Notes under the pieces: model-generated
What the model was told of the DNA's origin: nothing
Seen by the model: the letters and a program-made list of their open reading frames with translations, nothing else
The model's database searches: none
Assembly (NCBI RefSeq): GCF_039555335.1
Contig: NW_027305496.1
Location: forward strand, 744,001 to 808,000
Direction of reading: 5' to 3'
Length of the DNA: 64,000 nucleotides
Source of the DNA: Amphiura filiformis
Lineage: Eukaryota; Echinodermata; Ophiuroidea; Amphilepidida; Amphiuridae
Made by a program: the position numbers and the translations under genes
In this document: in pieces, positions 1 to 11,900 of the stretch
Layout of the letters: the number at the start of each line of letters is the position of its first letter
Numbering within the stretch: the stretch's first letter is position 1

Positions 1-1752
1 CTTCTTCTTCTTCTTCTTCTTCTTCTTCTTCTTCTGTCAACATTTAACATAATTTGCTCTAGCTCCTTTATTATTTGACCGATTATGACCAAACTTGGGC
101 AAACTTGGGCAAATACCCCCTTAAGGTCATTAAGGGGGTATTTCCGGCACATAACCAAATACCTTCAAAATGCTTCTTTTCCTACAGATTCTATGGTACA
201 GAGATGCGACTGACACATATGCATTGACATTAGTTGGTGTCTATGGGGTCCTCACAGATTTTGAGTTCAAGGTCAAACAGGGGACAAAATGGTTGATTAC
301 TGAAAATCACTTTAAAATTCAATATTTTCTGCATATTACGTGCTGTGATCATCAGAATAATGCCAAAAGGGCTCTAGCATTATGTTCATGTACGATTGTA
401 ATCAGATTTGGCTTAAACATGGAGGAGGGGTCTGTTTTGGGGTCAAAAGGGGTAAAATTCTAAAGTTTGTCCAATTTAAATGAAAATTAGTATATGTGAT
501 CTTGATATGATTCAAAATATATTGGAGGTCATTTCAAGGTCACCAGAGGTCAACGAAAGGTCAAAAGGGGTCAAATTCTAATATTTGTCCAATTTAGATG
601 AAAATTAGTATATGTGATCTTGATATGATTCAAAATATATTGGAGGTCATTTCAAGGTCACCAGAGGTCAACTAAAGGTCAAAAGGGGTCAAATTACAAA
701 GTTTATTCAATTTGAATGAAAATTAGTATATGTTATGTGGATATGATGCAAAATGTGGTGAAGGTCATTTCAAGGTCATCAGATGTCATTTCAAGGTCAC
801 GGCTAGACTTCGCAGCCTTACTAAGGATGCAATATATCTAGTTTCTTCTTTCTTTCTTTCTGTCAACATTTAACATAACTTGCTCTAGCTCCTTCATTAT
901 TTGATCGATTATGACCAAACTTGGGCACAAGCTCCACTACCCCAGCTTTTACATATGACATGACCCATTTGGGGTCAAGCGTCACGCATGAGTAATTTTG
1001 GCTAAATATGTGATTTTTACCAAAAATGCTTCTTCTCCTACAGATTACGTGGTACAGTAATGAGATTTATACATTGACCTTGGGTATAGCCGGGGCCTAT
1101 GGGGTCCTCACAGATTTGGGGTAAAATGTCATTAAGGGGGTATTTCCGGTACATAACCGAATACTTTCAAATTGCATCTTGTCCTACAGGTTATATGGTA
1201 CGGAGATGCGACTGACACATATTCATTGACATTAGGGGCAAAAATGGTTCATAACTGAAGATCACTTTAAAATTCAATATTTTCTGCATATTAAGTGCTG
1301 TGATCATAAGAATAATGCCAAAAGGGCTCTAGCATTATGTTCATGTACCATTGTAATCAGATTTGGCTTAAACATGGAGGAGGGGTTTCTTTTGGGGTCA
1401 AAAGGGGTAAAATTCTAAAGTTTGTCCAAATTAAGTGAAAATTAGTACTAGTATATGTGGTCTTGATATGATTCAAAATATTGTGGAGGTCATTTCAAGG
1501 TCACCGGAGGTCAACCAAAGGTCAAAAGGGGTCAAATTGCAAAGTTTGTTTAATTTGAATGGAATTTAGTATATGTTATGTGGATATGATGCAAAATGTG
1601 GTGAAGGTCATGTCAAGGTCATTAGAGGTCATTTAAAGGTCACGGCTAGACGTCGCCTTACTAAGGATGCAATATATCTAGTTCTTTCTTTCTTTCTGTC
1701 AACATTTGATATAATTTGCTCTAGCTCCTTCATTATTTGACTGATTATGACC
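1..1752. repeat. Direct tandem repeats of about 830 bp with CTT/CTTT spacers
   Basis: The word CTGTCAACATTT begins at about 34, 860 and 1696, each time preceded by a CTT or CTTT run (1-33, 842-859, 1683-1695). The following sequence (GCTCTAGCTCCTT, TTATTTGACC/TGATTATGACC, later GGAGGTCATTTCAAGGTCA) recurs in the same order, giving two long units and a truncated third. Unit 1 also carries an internal near-perfect repeat (about 467-563 against 574-690). The units are rich in AGGTCA words. I see no convincing exon here; the short ORFs look incidental. It could be a local satellite or several copies of one transposable element. Confidence 0.8.
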
Positions 1753-1825
1753 AGTACCTTTTTATTGATGGAATTTTCCTGGACGAATAAATGAAATGAA
1801 TGAAAACATTATTAAATATTGAAAA

Positions 1826-2800
1826 CAGAATCCTCATGGCGCTCTCTTTTTCTCATATTTCTAAAAAGTTAATCAGACATATTTTGGTATGTATGGAAAC
1901 CTTTATTCCTTAGCTTTAACCCTAAGAAGGAACGTGCTTTTTTGCTATCGGACGGCATAGAAGCAACGAAAAAGGAGAGAAGATGAAGAAAAATTTCACT
2001 TGGCACCCCCGGGAATTGACCACGGGACCCCTCGGGTGCCACGCACACGATCACCGACCTCATGCCACGGGGTAGTCAGTTGCCAGGCCAACGACTTGGT
2101 GCTCATAAATGACTTAGGGTGATTGCGCAATGGCATCACGTGGAATGTATGCATGCGCAGTGGTTTTCATTGTAAGATTTTGTAAGAGTTATACATGTTA
2201 GGTTTAATAAACTGAAAGAAATGTTTCAATCGGCTCACAACTTGTGAAGATCTTTTAAAGAAATGTACCCGTTTTTCACTCTGTCCACGGATAAGGTTTA
2301 GCTACTTTAAAGATTGAAAAGCAGTACACCAACCGTGCATGAATATCAAGCATTCCTCATTGATAACGTTATAAAATAAAGGGAATAGGCTTTACAGTTG
2401 GACCTATGGGCTATGTATTGTGTTAAGTGTCATTAACTGGTCGGCAAAATGGATGTGGGATGTGAATTATCATGCTTCACTTGCAGGTCAACTAATTTTT
2501 TCTTGGTAAATGTATGCCTTTTTGTTTTATTATGTTTTTTTTTACTTTCTTACATTGTTGTTTATTGTTTTCTTTTTATTTACAACATATCATTTTCTCT
2601 TTTTGGGATAAAAGGTAGCCTGAAAAGGGCTGTTTGTTATGTCCCTGGTTCTTCTGAAGTGAGTTTACTGTGCTGCTTTACCCTCTACCTAGTTGTCTCC
2701 TTGACGAATACAGGTTTTAGCCCCGGTCCTCATTGCATCAATTGCATTGTATACCCTCCTTGGGTGCAACAAATATCCATGTTATTCTATGGTTTGTTTT
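1826..2800 (-). mobile_element. Decayed mariner-like element, copy 1, 3' end lost
   Basis: Segments at 1834-1918, 2204-2480 and 2600-2780 align in order with the element at 37166-38158 (shared words include TCACTCTGTCCACGGAT and CTTGACGAATACAGGTTT). The left terminal inverted repeat is truncated and no right end is seen. A 283-bp block interrupts it at 1920-2202. The ORFs across it look incidental. Strand is that of the transposase remnant in the sister copy. Confidence 0.7.
1915..2207 (-). mobile_element. Insertion with TTTAA duplication, possible tRNA-derived SINE
   Basis: The mariner copy at 37166 reads straight through here (GCTTTAATAAAC), so it is an empty-site allele. In this copy TTTAA occurs at 1915-1919 and again at 2203-2207 around a 283-bp insert. 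On the minus strand the insert has a box-A-like TGGCATGAGGTCGG and a box-B-like GGTCAATTCCCG about 50 bp apart, as expected for an internal Pol III promoter. The insertion is clear; the SINE identity is inference. Confidence 0.55.
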
Positions 2801-2867
2801 AATACCCTGATGCATTTAAAACAAGTGTGACGCTCGTTAAGTTAATAACAATGTTATTTGTATTAAG

Positions 2868-2988
2868 GTTCATCTACTGGGCAGAATATGACAACGATAT
2901 GGTTCGAAAGGCTGACCTTAATGGAGTTGGCATTACCACTGTCATATCAGGATTGGCAGCGGTGTATGGTGTAGCATTGATAATAAAG
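2868..2988 (+). CDS. aGPCR exon: YWTD (LDLR class B) repeat
   Basis: Reads FIYWAEYDNDMVRKADLNG in the frame after the AG acceptor at 2866-2867, a good LDL-receptor class B repeat (FIYW plus ADLNG). The obvious donor at 2989 (GTAAAG) leaves phase 0, but the next exon needs one base. A donor after 2968 (GTGTAG) would be phase-compatible. The 3' boundary is therefore uncertain. Confidence 0.65.
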
Positions 2989-5900
2989 GTAAAGTAACAA
3001 CTGTTTTACATTATTTGACTACCCGGGTTTGGCTACTAACTCAATTGAACAACAATTGCAATAGCAATAGCCCTATGGAAACGACAACAACAAGAAACAA
3101 TTACTACCGAGTATAAGAAAGTAAGTAATATCTATATCTCAAAAAGTTGGCATCCTAGTGAATTACTTGAAATCCTAGTCATAGCTGCAGCTAGTTTTCA
3201 ACTCTACTTGAACTTTGCAAACACGCCATAGATATTAGCAATTTGTTATACAACTATGGAGGAGCCTTTTAACAGTGGTTAAAATGTTGTGAATACTCTG
3301 CCCACATGAATAACCAGATAGTGTCAGTTTCTTTGTCTTATCTTTGCCCAAAGTTATAAAAAAAACATGACGTAACCTAACATAACAACATTCAAGGGCA
3401 AAATCAAATTAAATTTTGTGCAGCTTTTGATGCGTGTCAAATTTATTAATATATATACCATCACATCAAAACACGCTATTGTCTTCGAAAATGTAGACTT
3501 AGATTTCTTAATCTTCTAAAATGACATCACATATTTTTATCGGATGGATAAAATAATGTATTTTTTTCTATTGTATTGAAAATAGCACAGATTCATATTT
3601 CTTATTTTTTCTCACATGTTATTCGTGTATGAATGTGAACATTTTGAATCATTGTAGAAAGAATCATGTACGCAGCAAGCAGTGCTAGTACTGATGGCCG
3701 CATTGTGCGGTATAATTTATCCAATAACAACCAAACCGATGTATACAACGCAGGTGAATTGATAACGGGCCTTACTATCCTGCAAGACATGTTATTATTG
3801 GTGGAAAAGTTTAACGGTCTAAAGGCAATCGATAAAACCGGAAGTTCGCCTTTGCCATTCACGATAACGGGCTTAGAGGGATGTACAGAATTTCGGAGTA
3901 CCCATGTGATGACAGGTAAGTGTTTAAAGAATGTTATAAATCTCATTTTATTACCAACATTGGGTGGTGACGGAGAGAGGGGAGACCGGGAGGGAAAGGG
4001 AAGTCGTAATTACCCTCCCGTTTTTCATAATACTTTTCTTCCTATTGAATAGTATTATGTTAAACACAATTGACCCCTGATATGCATTAATCATGTGAAC
4101 TGACCTTTGAATTGTGTGACAATTTGCAAATTTCTTAAAAGAAATGAAAAGATGGCGAAATGGTATCAGACGCGCGTAATTGTTGCTTAATAATATAAAC
4201 TAGGCGGTCACCCATATTTGGCGGTTCTCAGCTATCGCGATTACCGGTTTCATACCCATACGACGGTTTTACTAATTTGACCTCAGATGACCCCTGGTGA
4301 CCCCGAAATAACTTTCCCAAAATTTGGCTCTAAATAGTTACTGTACCCAGCAAGTTTCATGCCATACAACAGTTTTTACTAATTTGACCTCTGATGACCC
4401 ACGGTGACACCAAAATGACCTTCCAAAAATTTGGCTCTAAATGTTGACTGTACTCATCAAGTTTCAATTCAATTCAATTCAAGTTTATTTGGTTTCTTCT
4501 CACATATATACAAATTATTATTAAATACAGATAATCAAATACATTATAAATTATATGAGATGTGGATGCCATCAAGAACGCTGAGCGTGTGGCTGATGGC
4601 ACCCAAGGTTACATGAAAATATTACAATGAAAAACATAGAATTTAATAATTTATTAACTATGAAAATAACATTTTAGCAAAGAAAAGAAAAACAGTAAAT
4701 GGATGTCATATTAGGTACATATACATATACCACATGAATATATTTGACAAAAATTACTTTGATATGAACTAGAACATCCATGAAAATGAGGGTGCAGAAA
4801 AAAAAGCATCAAGGGGGGGGGGGGGGTAAGGAAATTTACATGATTGATGCGTACTCGTTATTGACGGTTTCAGAGTGGTATTGATCCAGGATATAATTTT
4901 TCATTCGTTTTTAAAGGAGGATAGGGAGCAAGAGTTTTTAATGTCGTCGTTCAGTGAATTCCAAGTGGTAGGTCCCTGGGTTTTAATTGTGTTTTTGGCT
5001 AGCAGTGTGTTTGTCGTCGCGATGTTAAGGTCAAGGGCCTGTCTGGTCTCATAATTATGAATTTCAGAATTAGTCATGAAATGATTATTTGGTAAGTCCT
5101 GTGGGAGGAGGTCATGGTGGTAACGATACATATGAGTTGCTAGTTGAAACGTGTAAATATCACGAATTTTTAGTTTTTTTAAGGAAATGAAAAGAGGGGT
5201 TGAATGATCCAGCCAAAGTGAATAAGTGCATGTTCTGATGATTTTCTTTTGCATAATGAAAAGGGATTCCAAGTTACTATTATTTTTATCACCCCATACC
5301 ATTGTACAATAGGATAGGTATGGTAGCACCAGAGTGTTGTAAAGTGTTTGGAGGGAATCCTGGTTTAAGAATGGTCTGACTTTCCTAATTATGCCGTTAT
5401 ATTTGGAAACAATTTTTGATATATGGGATGCATGGGTCTTCCATGAAAGGTTGTTATCAATTAAAATACCTAGGAATTTAGTTACTTCTACTTTTTCGAT
5501 ATCTTTATTATCAATTTCAATGTTAAAATTATGGTCAGGTTTATTGTTGTATTTATTTTTTAAAGATCATGAAGTTAGTTTTATCTATATTTAATGAAAG
5601 CTTATTGAATTTAAACCAGTTCGAAATTTTCTTGAGTTCTTTATTTATTAATTCTTCAAGTTGTTCTGGGTCTTTGTGGGAAAAAAGAATGTTGGTGTCG
5701 TCAGCAAAAATAATAAAATGGGAGGAAGGAGATGAAAGTGGGAGGTCATTTATATATAAAAGGAATAAAAGTGGCCCAAGGATTGATCCCTGGGAGACAC
5801 CGCATATTATGTCACCTTCTGCAGATTTCTGGTGGTTATAAACGACATACTGTTTTCTTTCACAAAGATAATTTTTATCCATAGATTGGCAAGACCTCTG

Positions 5901-8900
5901 ATACCGTAGCTATTTAGTTTGTGGAGAAGTATATCATGGTTGAGGGTATCAAAGGCCTTGCTTAAGTCTAAGAATATCCCAAGACTATGCAATTTTTCGT
6001 CTAACGCACCTGTAATTTTGCAGTAAAGGTCATTTATTGCCATGTATGTGGACCGGTTTGGTCTAAAACCATATTGGTGGGAACTTAAGATATTATTTTT
6101 AGCAATGAAATCAGAAAGCCGGGTGTATATTATTTTTTCAAGTATTTTCGAGACAGAAGGTAATATTGAAATCGGCCTATAATTACTACAAATCTGATTA
6201 TCACCAGATTTAAAAATTGGTATTGCTTTTGCGATCTTGAGTAAAGATGGGACAATGCCTGTGAGTAGGGACCTATTGAAAATATGTGAGAGAACAGGGG
6301 CTATTTCATTGATTATTGTTTTGAGTAGTTTAGTGCTTATATTGTCAAAGCCACTACTATTGCTAGCCTTAAGTTTTTTAGCCCATATGACAGTTCCTAC
6401 TAATTTGACCTTATGACCTCTAGATGACCTCGGGTGACCTTGACCCACTAACCAATACAAACTTGTTCTGTCTTGAGTCTAGACGCACCCACCCATCAAG
6501 TTTCAGGAACGTGCGACACCCACTCTCCGAGAAAAACAGTTTTTACTAATTTGCCCTGAAATGACCCCTGGGTGACCTTGACCCACTAACCAATTCAAAC
6601 TTGTTCCGTCTTAGGTCAAGATGCACCCACCCACCAAGATGCACGCCCATATGACAGTTTTTACTAATTTGACCTCAAAGGACCCCTAGATGACTTCTGG
6701 TGACCTTGACCCACTAACCAATACAAACTTTTTCTTTCTGTCTCGGGTCAAGACGCACACACCCGTCAAGTTTGAGGAACATGCGACCCCCAGTCTCCAA
6801 GACTTAGTTTTTTACTAATTTGACCTCAAATGATCCCTGGATGACCTTGGGTGACCTTTATCCACTAACCAATACAAACTTGTTCTGTCTCAGGTCAAGA
6901 AGCACCCAGATACGCTATTATTTTTGGGGTGTAGTTTTGATATTTTGCTTGTTGCACTGGTTAAAATATTTCCTATAGTTTGAGTAATTTTCATGCTGCC
7001 TACCTACTTGTAACTAGATTTAATCATTTGCTGTAGTTTTGTTGTTTTTCGCTTAGGAAGGGCAGTTTATCTGATCGAAACGTCGGTTGAATTTCTGTTC
7101 ACTTTTATCTGCTATGCATGTGGTTTTTGATTTTTACTCGTGCTGTGACAGTATACACCACTATCAGTTTTTATTTTGTCTTTGTCTTGTACCCCACATC
7201 AAGTTCGTATACCTGGCTCGAATCTTTCTAGTGTTTACATAGTAAATGTATCGCTTCAAAATTATCCGTTTGTGATTAATACAAGCGTTTTATAATGCGT
7301 TGCACTTGATTGCGAGAGACCGTTGTTTTACCAGGGTGTTTATTTGGAAAATAAAAATTTTGTTTTAATTATCCTCTACCATGTGATAGATAAATTCTCA
7401 GCACGCGAGCATTATTAGAGAGATTTCGATGTTAAATACGTCCTGAGTGGACCTTGCGTTTATACGGCGGTCAATTTCTTGCGTACATTATCGCGAGTCT
7501 CTGTTCCAATCTGGATTGTGCTCCTTCGTTATAAAGGAGCACACGGCGGCTGGCACTGAGACCAACAACTGGTTTGGTCATAAGAGGGTGACATACTTGA
7601 CATTTAGTGGTTTCTAGGTCTTCTGTCTCATTCAATACAGCATGTCTTTGGTTATGACAATAAACCAATTTTGACATGCCGCTCAACATTAATTGTATTT
7701 CAGTGCTTCTCGGCTGACTTCATTTTCAAACTGATACTTTTTCGTGAGGAAAATTAGTGGCGTTGCTTGAACCGCATCAGTCGAGTGGCTTGAACCGAAG
7801 TTCAATGTCCATCGTGCGTTTGAATCAAAGATTTTTTTACATACGGCCGATCTCACACGCATTTTAATGACCAATCTCTTGTATGAATTACATGTGTGAA
7901 TGAAGTCATTTTTTACAGCACACTGTTGCTTTATTGTTTGTTTGTTTGTTTCTCGGGTTCTGATGTGATCAGGCTCGAGCAAAATGCTAAGTTTAAAAGC
8001 TTATAATAAATATGCTGGCATGTACGAAGAGCCCCTTGGTCGGGAAATAAGAAATTGGGATTTCTTATTACGTGCCCCAACACAAAGGCTATGATTTCCT
8101 ACAAACAAAACGGATTCTGTATATTAATAGTTTGACTTTCCCTCGTATGTGCAATATCATTAACTGCTGTAAACCGGACATTTTTTCTACATTGTTCGCA
8201 CGTGCAATTCGTTCGTGCAGAACCTTCAATACTGAATAAATACGCGACCTCGCTTCGTTACAGAGTGACTTTGAATAAATAGTTTGCCGTACGATTTGCA
8301 ATTCTACCAACATTAATATATAATAAAAGCCATCGACTGATTTATTAATATTATAGACGCTACGGAAGATGCAATGACAGAAGAAACTGATACTACCTCC
8401 GTAGGCATGTCTACATTTACCACGCCTACTACTGGTGAAGAATTTACCACCAGCAAAATGTCGACTGAACAGATCACTATAGATACTACAAGTAAACCCA
8501 CATCAGAGCAAACGTCAGCTTCTACATTTATTAGCGACACCACTTCAGAAGACCCAACATCTAGCATGTTTGAAAAGAGTGTAGATCCCACTGATGCACG
8601 CAACACACCTTCGGAAGATGGAATATCGACTAAACGTGGCCCTACAAACACCATAACCAATGAACCTTCTACATTCCAAAGCAAAACCAACAAAGAGGCA
8701 AACTCGGTAATTAAGTGTACATGTATTTCGTGTTTTCAAATAATTATAATAAGTAAATTGAACTTTTAATCATAAGATTTGCACCCAGCAAATATTAAAT
8801 TACCACCCTGGCATAAGGAATACACCAATGTATACCCACCACCCTTATACAATGAGACCGTCTGAGGTGTATATGTAGCTACCCTCCAACCAACGAAACG

Positions 8901-11900
8901 TTACCTCTAACACCAGAACCTGTGAAAACGAAGTATTGTTTTAATGCAAAATAATGAGAGCTGACTAAATTCATAACAAATCAATACAGTCAATGACTAA
9001 GGTTAAGATAATTAAAAAATAACGCATACAAACCCAGATGAACAATGAATGTAGCTATAATCAAATTGTAATGAACGTCAATCAGCAAAGTAATTTATTG
9101 TATTTAGGATGGCATTGGTTATTTTCATTGCGTTATTGCGTTAATTCATTATAGCAATGAAAAAAACCCAAACTTTGCCAAATAAACGTTGATAACGGGA
9201 AGATGAGAATAAACTTTCATCCACAGCCAATCAATATACAACCGCAATATAACGGATGTAAGAAAAAATGCACAAAAGCGTAATAACAAAAACATAATTA
9301 TTGTCGACTTTTGTTGACCTTCCAGATACCTCTGCAGGATGTGGATATGGAAGAGTTTTTTAACGAATGGGAAATGTCGAATTCAGAATATCCTCACCTT
9401 CCCGGGAATATGACGCGAGTGGAAAGCAGATACAAAGGTAAGGTTTCTGTAGAACTTTTCCTATTTGTATGTAAACATTGTATTCGTTTTTCAGAAAGTC
9501 ATCTAACCGAGAAATAGACAAGCGTTACATTAACATTATTTGTTATTACAGACACAGAAATATTTGCAGCCGATGAACTGGAATCAACTTCCTGGAGTAT
9601 TCATCTTACCAATGGTAACAGAATGTATGACTTTGTCATAGTATTCCACGAGGATAGCTTCGAAAAAGGTGCAGGTATGTACCCTAATGTTTGTTGGTTT
9701 GCATGTAATGCATGGTATTGAAACCGTCACACCAAATTATCTGTAACATTTAATATTAACTTTAAGCTACTGTCGATTCCATATACCTTGAGAAAAGTTT
9801 AAAGAGCATTGTGAATACTCTCAATCATCTGGGAATCGTAAAATGAGAGAACAAATTCAATCTAGTCAACCAGATTATCCCAACATACATTGAAGCAACG
9901 TTGCTTGTATGTTATAATATTCTGGTTGACTAGATTGAATTTATTCTCTCGTTAAAGAGAATTACAATCCAATTGTTGCCAAAAATATTAATTTTGAATA
10001 TAAAGCTCAAATTTTTACATGACCTCTATTAAACATTAACTGTTTGGTACTAACACAGTCTTGAAGGGTGTCCATTAATATAAAGATGGATGACCCGATC
10101 GGCAGCCTCATCCTCCCAATTATACCTATCAAAATTAAAATTTTGGCATCAGAAGAAACCCAGCAAACACAAAAACGTTTTTAAAACGTTTTAAACATGT
10201 ATTTTTTGGGGGTTGGCTTTGATAAAAACGTTTTAATGACTTTTGCACAACATTTTTTGCCAAATATTTTGTCAACACTTAAATAACATTATGTTAGAAT
10301 ATTTGCAGTAGGTTATTAACAAATGTTTTTGAATCTTATGAAAACATTTTATACCCTTTATATGCCCTTTATATAACCCGACATTTAAACGTTTTCTGGC
10401 AACCTTTTCTAACCATTGGCGAATGATATCCAAAACGTTTTGTGTTTGCTGGGAAGCTCATATTTTTCTCATATTCCGGTGAAATTTTAAGTCTAATATA
10501 TATTCCATTTAGACGTTTAGAACGAAAATGTCATGGCATAATCCCTCATCCATTTTTACTTTTAATATCTAAACGGCTAGTGGAATTGACCTTACAATTT
10601 GATAATTGGCTTGTTCAGGCACATGCCGCGAAGTGAGTTATACAAATCAAACTATGATAAAATCTGACCACCTACTTTTAAGCTATGCAAGTTATAAAAA
10701 GATAAAGTAAAATTACATCTTTTAAACTATCGACGCTCTTTTACGTTGCTTACTTTTTCACTGCCAGGATATGATTTGGTGACATCGGTGCTAAAATTGG
10801 ATTTCCAACCCATGACCAATGTCAGTGGTGTTGATGGCAAGTTTGCAATAGGAAGCCGACTTCTCTCCATTACCATGTTCAATGGACGCAAACAAGTGGT
10901 ATCCTACACGACGGGAAAACCTTTCAATATGACATTTAATCTTCTAACGGTATGTAGATAAGAGTGATATTTTGGAAACAATAGACATAATATAACTTTC
11001 TGTAGTTGAGGCTTATCTTATATTTTGTACGCACCATGCTACTACTCCAAATTCTTTTACATTTGTAGTCCGGGTACAGTAATATTATTTATCTACTGTC
11101 TCCTACATAATAGTATGCATGGTCAGTTACGTCGTCATCTTATCCAATACCTTTGCCTTTATGTACATAATTATGCGAGTTTCAAACCTGATGACATCAC
11201 TTTCATGAATGTTTGCAAAAAAATGTTAGAGTCATCCATCTTCTCATAATATTTGCAAAATTTTAACCTCGCAAGAAAGGAAAGTCTGACAACATAAACA
11301 GTATATAAATTATTTTTCTTTTCTCAATTTAGAAAGTAACGAAAGAACCAAGATATCCTTCGTGTCGGTTTCTCACATCAGACAGGTATGTACCTTAACA
11401 TTGATGGTTGTTAATAAGAATGTCCTACACAAAACAATGAGCAAACGCCCAACAAATAAATCCTCTCAACCTTTTTTTGTTAAGGGGGTACTACACCCCT
11501 GGTCAATTGTGTGCCTATTTTTGCATTTTTCTCCAAAATGATAGCGCATTGGTGACAAGTAAGATATGTATATTATAGGGGCAAAGACTGCAACTACTGC
11601 ACTGAAAATTCAGCAACTCAAGGCAAGTAGTTATTGATTTATTTATCAAATATTGGTTTTCCCTCATTTATGACTGTAACTCCACAACTGTTGTCTGTGC
11701 TGAAATAAAATTCCCAGTGCAGTAGTCCTTGCCCCTATAATATACATATCTTACTTGCCACCAATGCGCTATAATTTTTGAGGAAAAAATGCAAAAATAG
11801 GCACAACATTGGGCAGGGGTGTAGTACCCCCTTAAGTTAAATTATATATCATGATAAACGTCAGAATCTTCAGTCTATTCATACCCAAATTTATTTTTAT

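Noticed and set aside
3602-3946. 114-residue minus-strand ORF at 3602-3946
   Set aside because: It is the shadow of the YWTD exon at 3658-3915, which has splice sites and correct phase.
7050-7120. Possible hammerhead ribozyme around CTGATCGAAACGTC
   Set aside because: The core needs CTGATGA followed by a stem and GAAA; here the stem II segment is missing.
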